From Acidobacteriota bacterium (lineage in GTDB: Bacteria; Acidobacteriota; Vicinamibacteria; Vicinamibacterales; UBA823), in the NCBI GenBank assembly GCA_003509065.1, contig DODG01000422.1:1-5467 (forward strand): DNA of 5,467 bases, read 5' to 3'. The notes under the pieces were generated by a model. The model saw only the letters and a program-made list of their open reading frames with translations, searched no databases and was not told where the DNA came from. Below are positions 4,977-5,467 of the stretch, one piece after another. The first letter of the stretch is position 1; the number at the start of each line of letters is the position of its first letter. Position numbers and translations under genes: made by a program.

Positions 4977-5467
4977 ATGAATACACAGACGATAATTCCG
5001 CAGACCGGCATAGAGGCTCGACAGTTGATACGAGAAGGTCGCTTCATTCATCCGACATCTGGCGTAGCGCCTCATCATGTGCAGGCTAATGTGGCGATCT
5101 TACCGGAGGATGCCGCATTTGAATTCCTGTTGTTTTGCCAACGGAATCCTAAGCCTTGCCCTGTAGTGGAGGTTTTGGAAGCCGGGCAAGTCGAGGCTGC
5201 GTTAACGGCTCCTGGCTCAGATATTCGTACTGATGTTGCACTGTATCGGGTATTCAAGAATGGTGTTCTGGTTAATGAACCAGAGAACCTTGAGTCATAC
5301 TGGCGGAATGATCTTGTAACTTTTCTTTTGGGGTGCAGTTTTTCTTTTGAGCACGCCTTGATGGCTAATGGAATCGACCTGCCTTATTACGCAACGGAGC
5401 GCAATGTCCCGATGTTTATCACCGATATTGAGACAACCGAATCGGGTCGATTTTCGGGGCCGATGGT
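4977..5467 (+). CDS. DUF1445 / YcsI-family protein, D-glutamate cyclase-like putative hydro-lyase (N-terminal part)
   Basis: The first 163 residues of a protein whose C-terminus lies beyond the right edge; the family is about 260-270 residues. Hallmarks in the translated frame: HHVQANVAILP (33-43), the invariant FLLFCQRNPKPCPVVEV (50-66), APGSDIRTDVALYRVF, WRNDLVTFLLGCSFSFEHAL, and RNVPMFITDI with GRFSGPM near the edge. In mammals this domain is part of the mitochondrial D-glutamate cyclase DGLUCY. In Bacillus, ycsI lies beside 5-oxoprolinase genes, so a role with cyclic or D-amino acids is plausible, but no bacterial activity can be read from the sequence. The gene is divergent from the dehydratase gene across a 200-bp promoter region. 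An ATG at 4969 is in another frame, so the start at 4977 is the first possible, and the promoter position supports it. Confidence 0.9.
   Translation, partial: MNTQTIIPQTGIEARQLIREGRFIHPTSGVAPHHVQANVAILPEDAAFEFLLFCQRNPKPCPVVEVLEAGQVEAALTAPGSDIRTDVALYRVFKNGVLVNEPENLESYWRNDLVTFLLGCSFSFEHALMANGIDLPYYATERNVPMFITDIETTESGRFSGPM

Noticed and set aside
4845..5257. Minus-strand open frames opposite the DUF1445 gene.
   Set aside because: The plus-strand frame carries unmistakable DUF1445 motifs; the antisense frames do not resemble any family.
1..5467. Mobile elements, CRISPR arrays, tRNA or riboswitches.
   Set aside because: I looked for terminal repeats, transposase motifs, regularly spaced repeats, cloverleaf-like sequence and long structured leaders and found none.

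Overview
The window looks like a piece of a bacterial chromosome with roughly balanced base composition. It holds five protein-coding genes, two of them cut by the window edges. There is no RNA gene, insertion sequence or CRISPR array that I can support. The glycyl-tRNA synthetase is the single-chain alpha2 type. Together with a galactonate-dehydratase-like enolase-superfamily enzyme, an SDR, an amidase and a DUF1445 protein, this recalls marine Chloroflexota (SAR202-like) or actinobacterial genomes, which are rich in enolase-superfamily and SDR paralogues. The lineage is an inference from protein style and gene content only; a leaderless-type start at the right-hand gene fits it but does not prove it.

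Layout: (1) 1-848, minus strand, the N-terminal 282 residues of glycyl-tRNA synthetase, running off the left edge. (2) 849-1051, a divergent promoter region with two inverted repeats, one inside each predicted promoter. (3) 1052-1894, plus strand, an NAD-type short-chain dehydrogenase/reductase, followed by an intrinsic terminator at 1951-1974. (4) 2117-3553, plus strand, an amidase-signature hydrolase with an intact Lys-Ser-Ser triad. (5) 3622-4776, minus strand, a galactonate-dehydratase-like enolase-superfamily dehydratase, convergent with the amidase and only 68 bp from it. (6) 4777-4976, a second divergent promoter region with two 13-bp inverted repeats and a near-consensus promoter that places transcription start on the ATG of the next gene. 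(7) 4977-5467, plus strand, the first 163 residues of a DUF1445 (YcsI / D-glutamate-cyclase-like) protein, running off the right edge.

Apart from the housekeeping synthetase, the genes form a plausible catabolic neighbourhood. An alcohol or sugar dehydrogenase, an amide hydrolase, an aldonic-acid dehydratase and a putative lyase/cyclase acting on an amino-acid-like acid could together process a sugar-acid or amide-linked substrate. They are not one operon: each gene appears to have its own promoter. The common pathway is therefore a hypothesis. The features most worth a second look are the operator-like palindromes in both divergent regions, the leaderless promoter of the DUF1445 gene, and an extra arginine-rich loop in the SDR active site.
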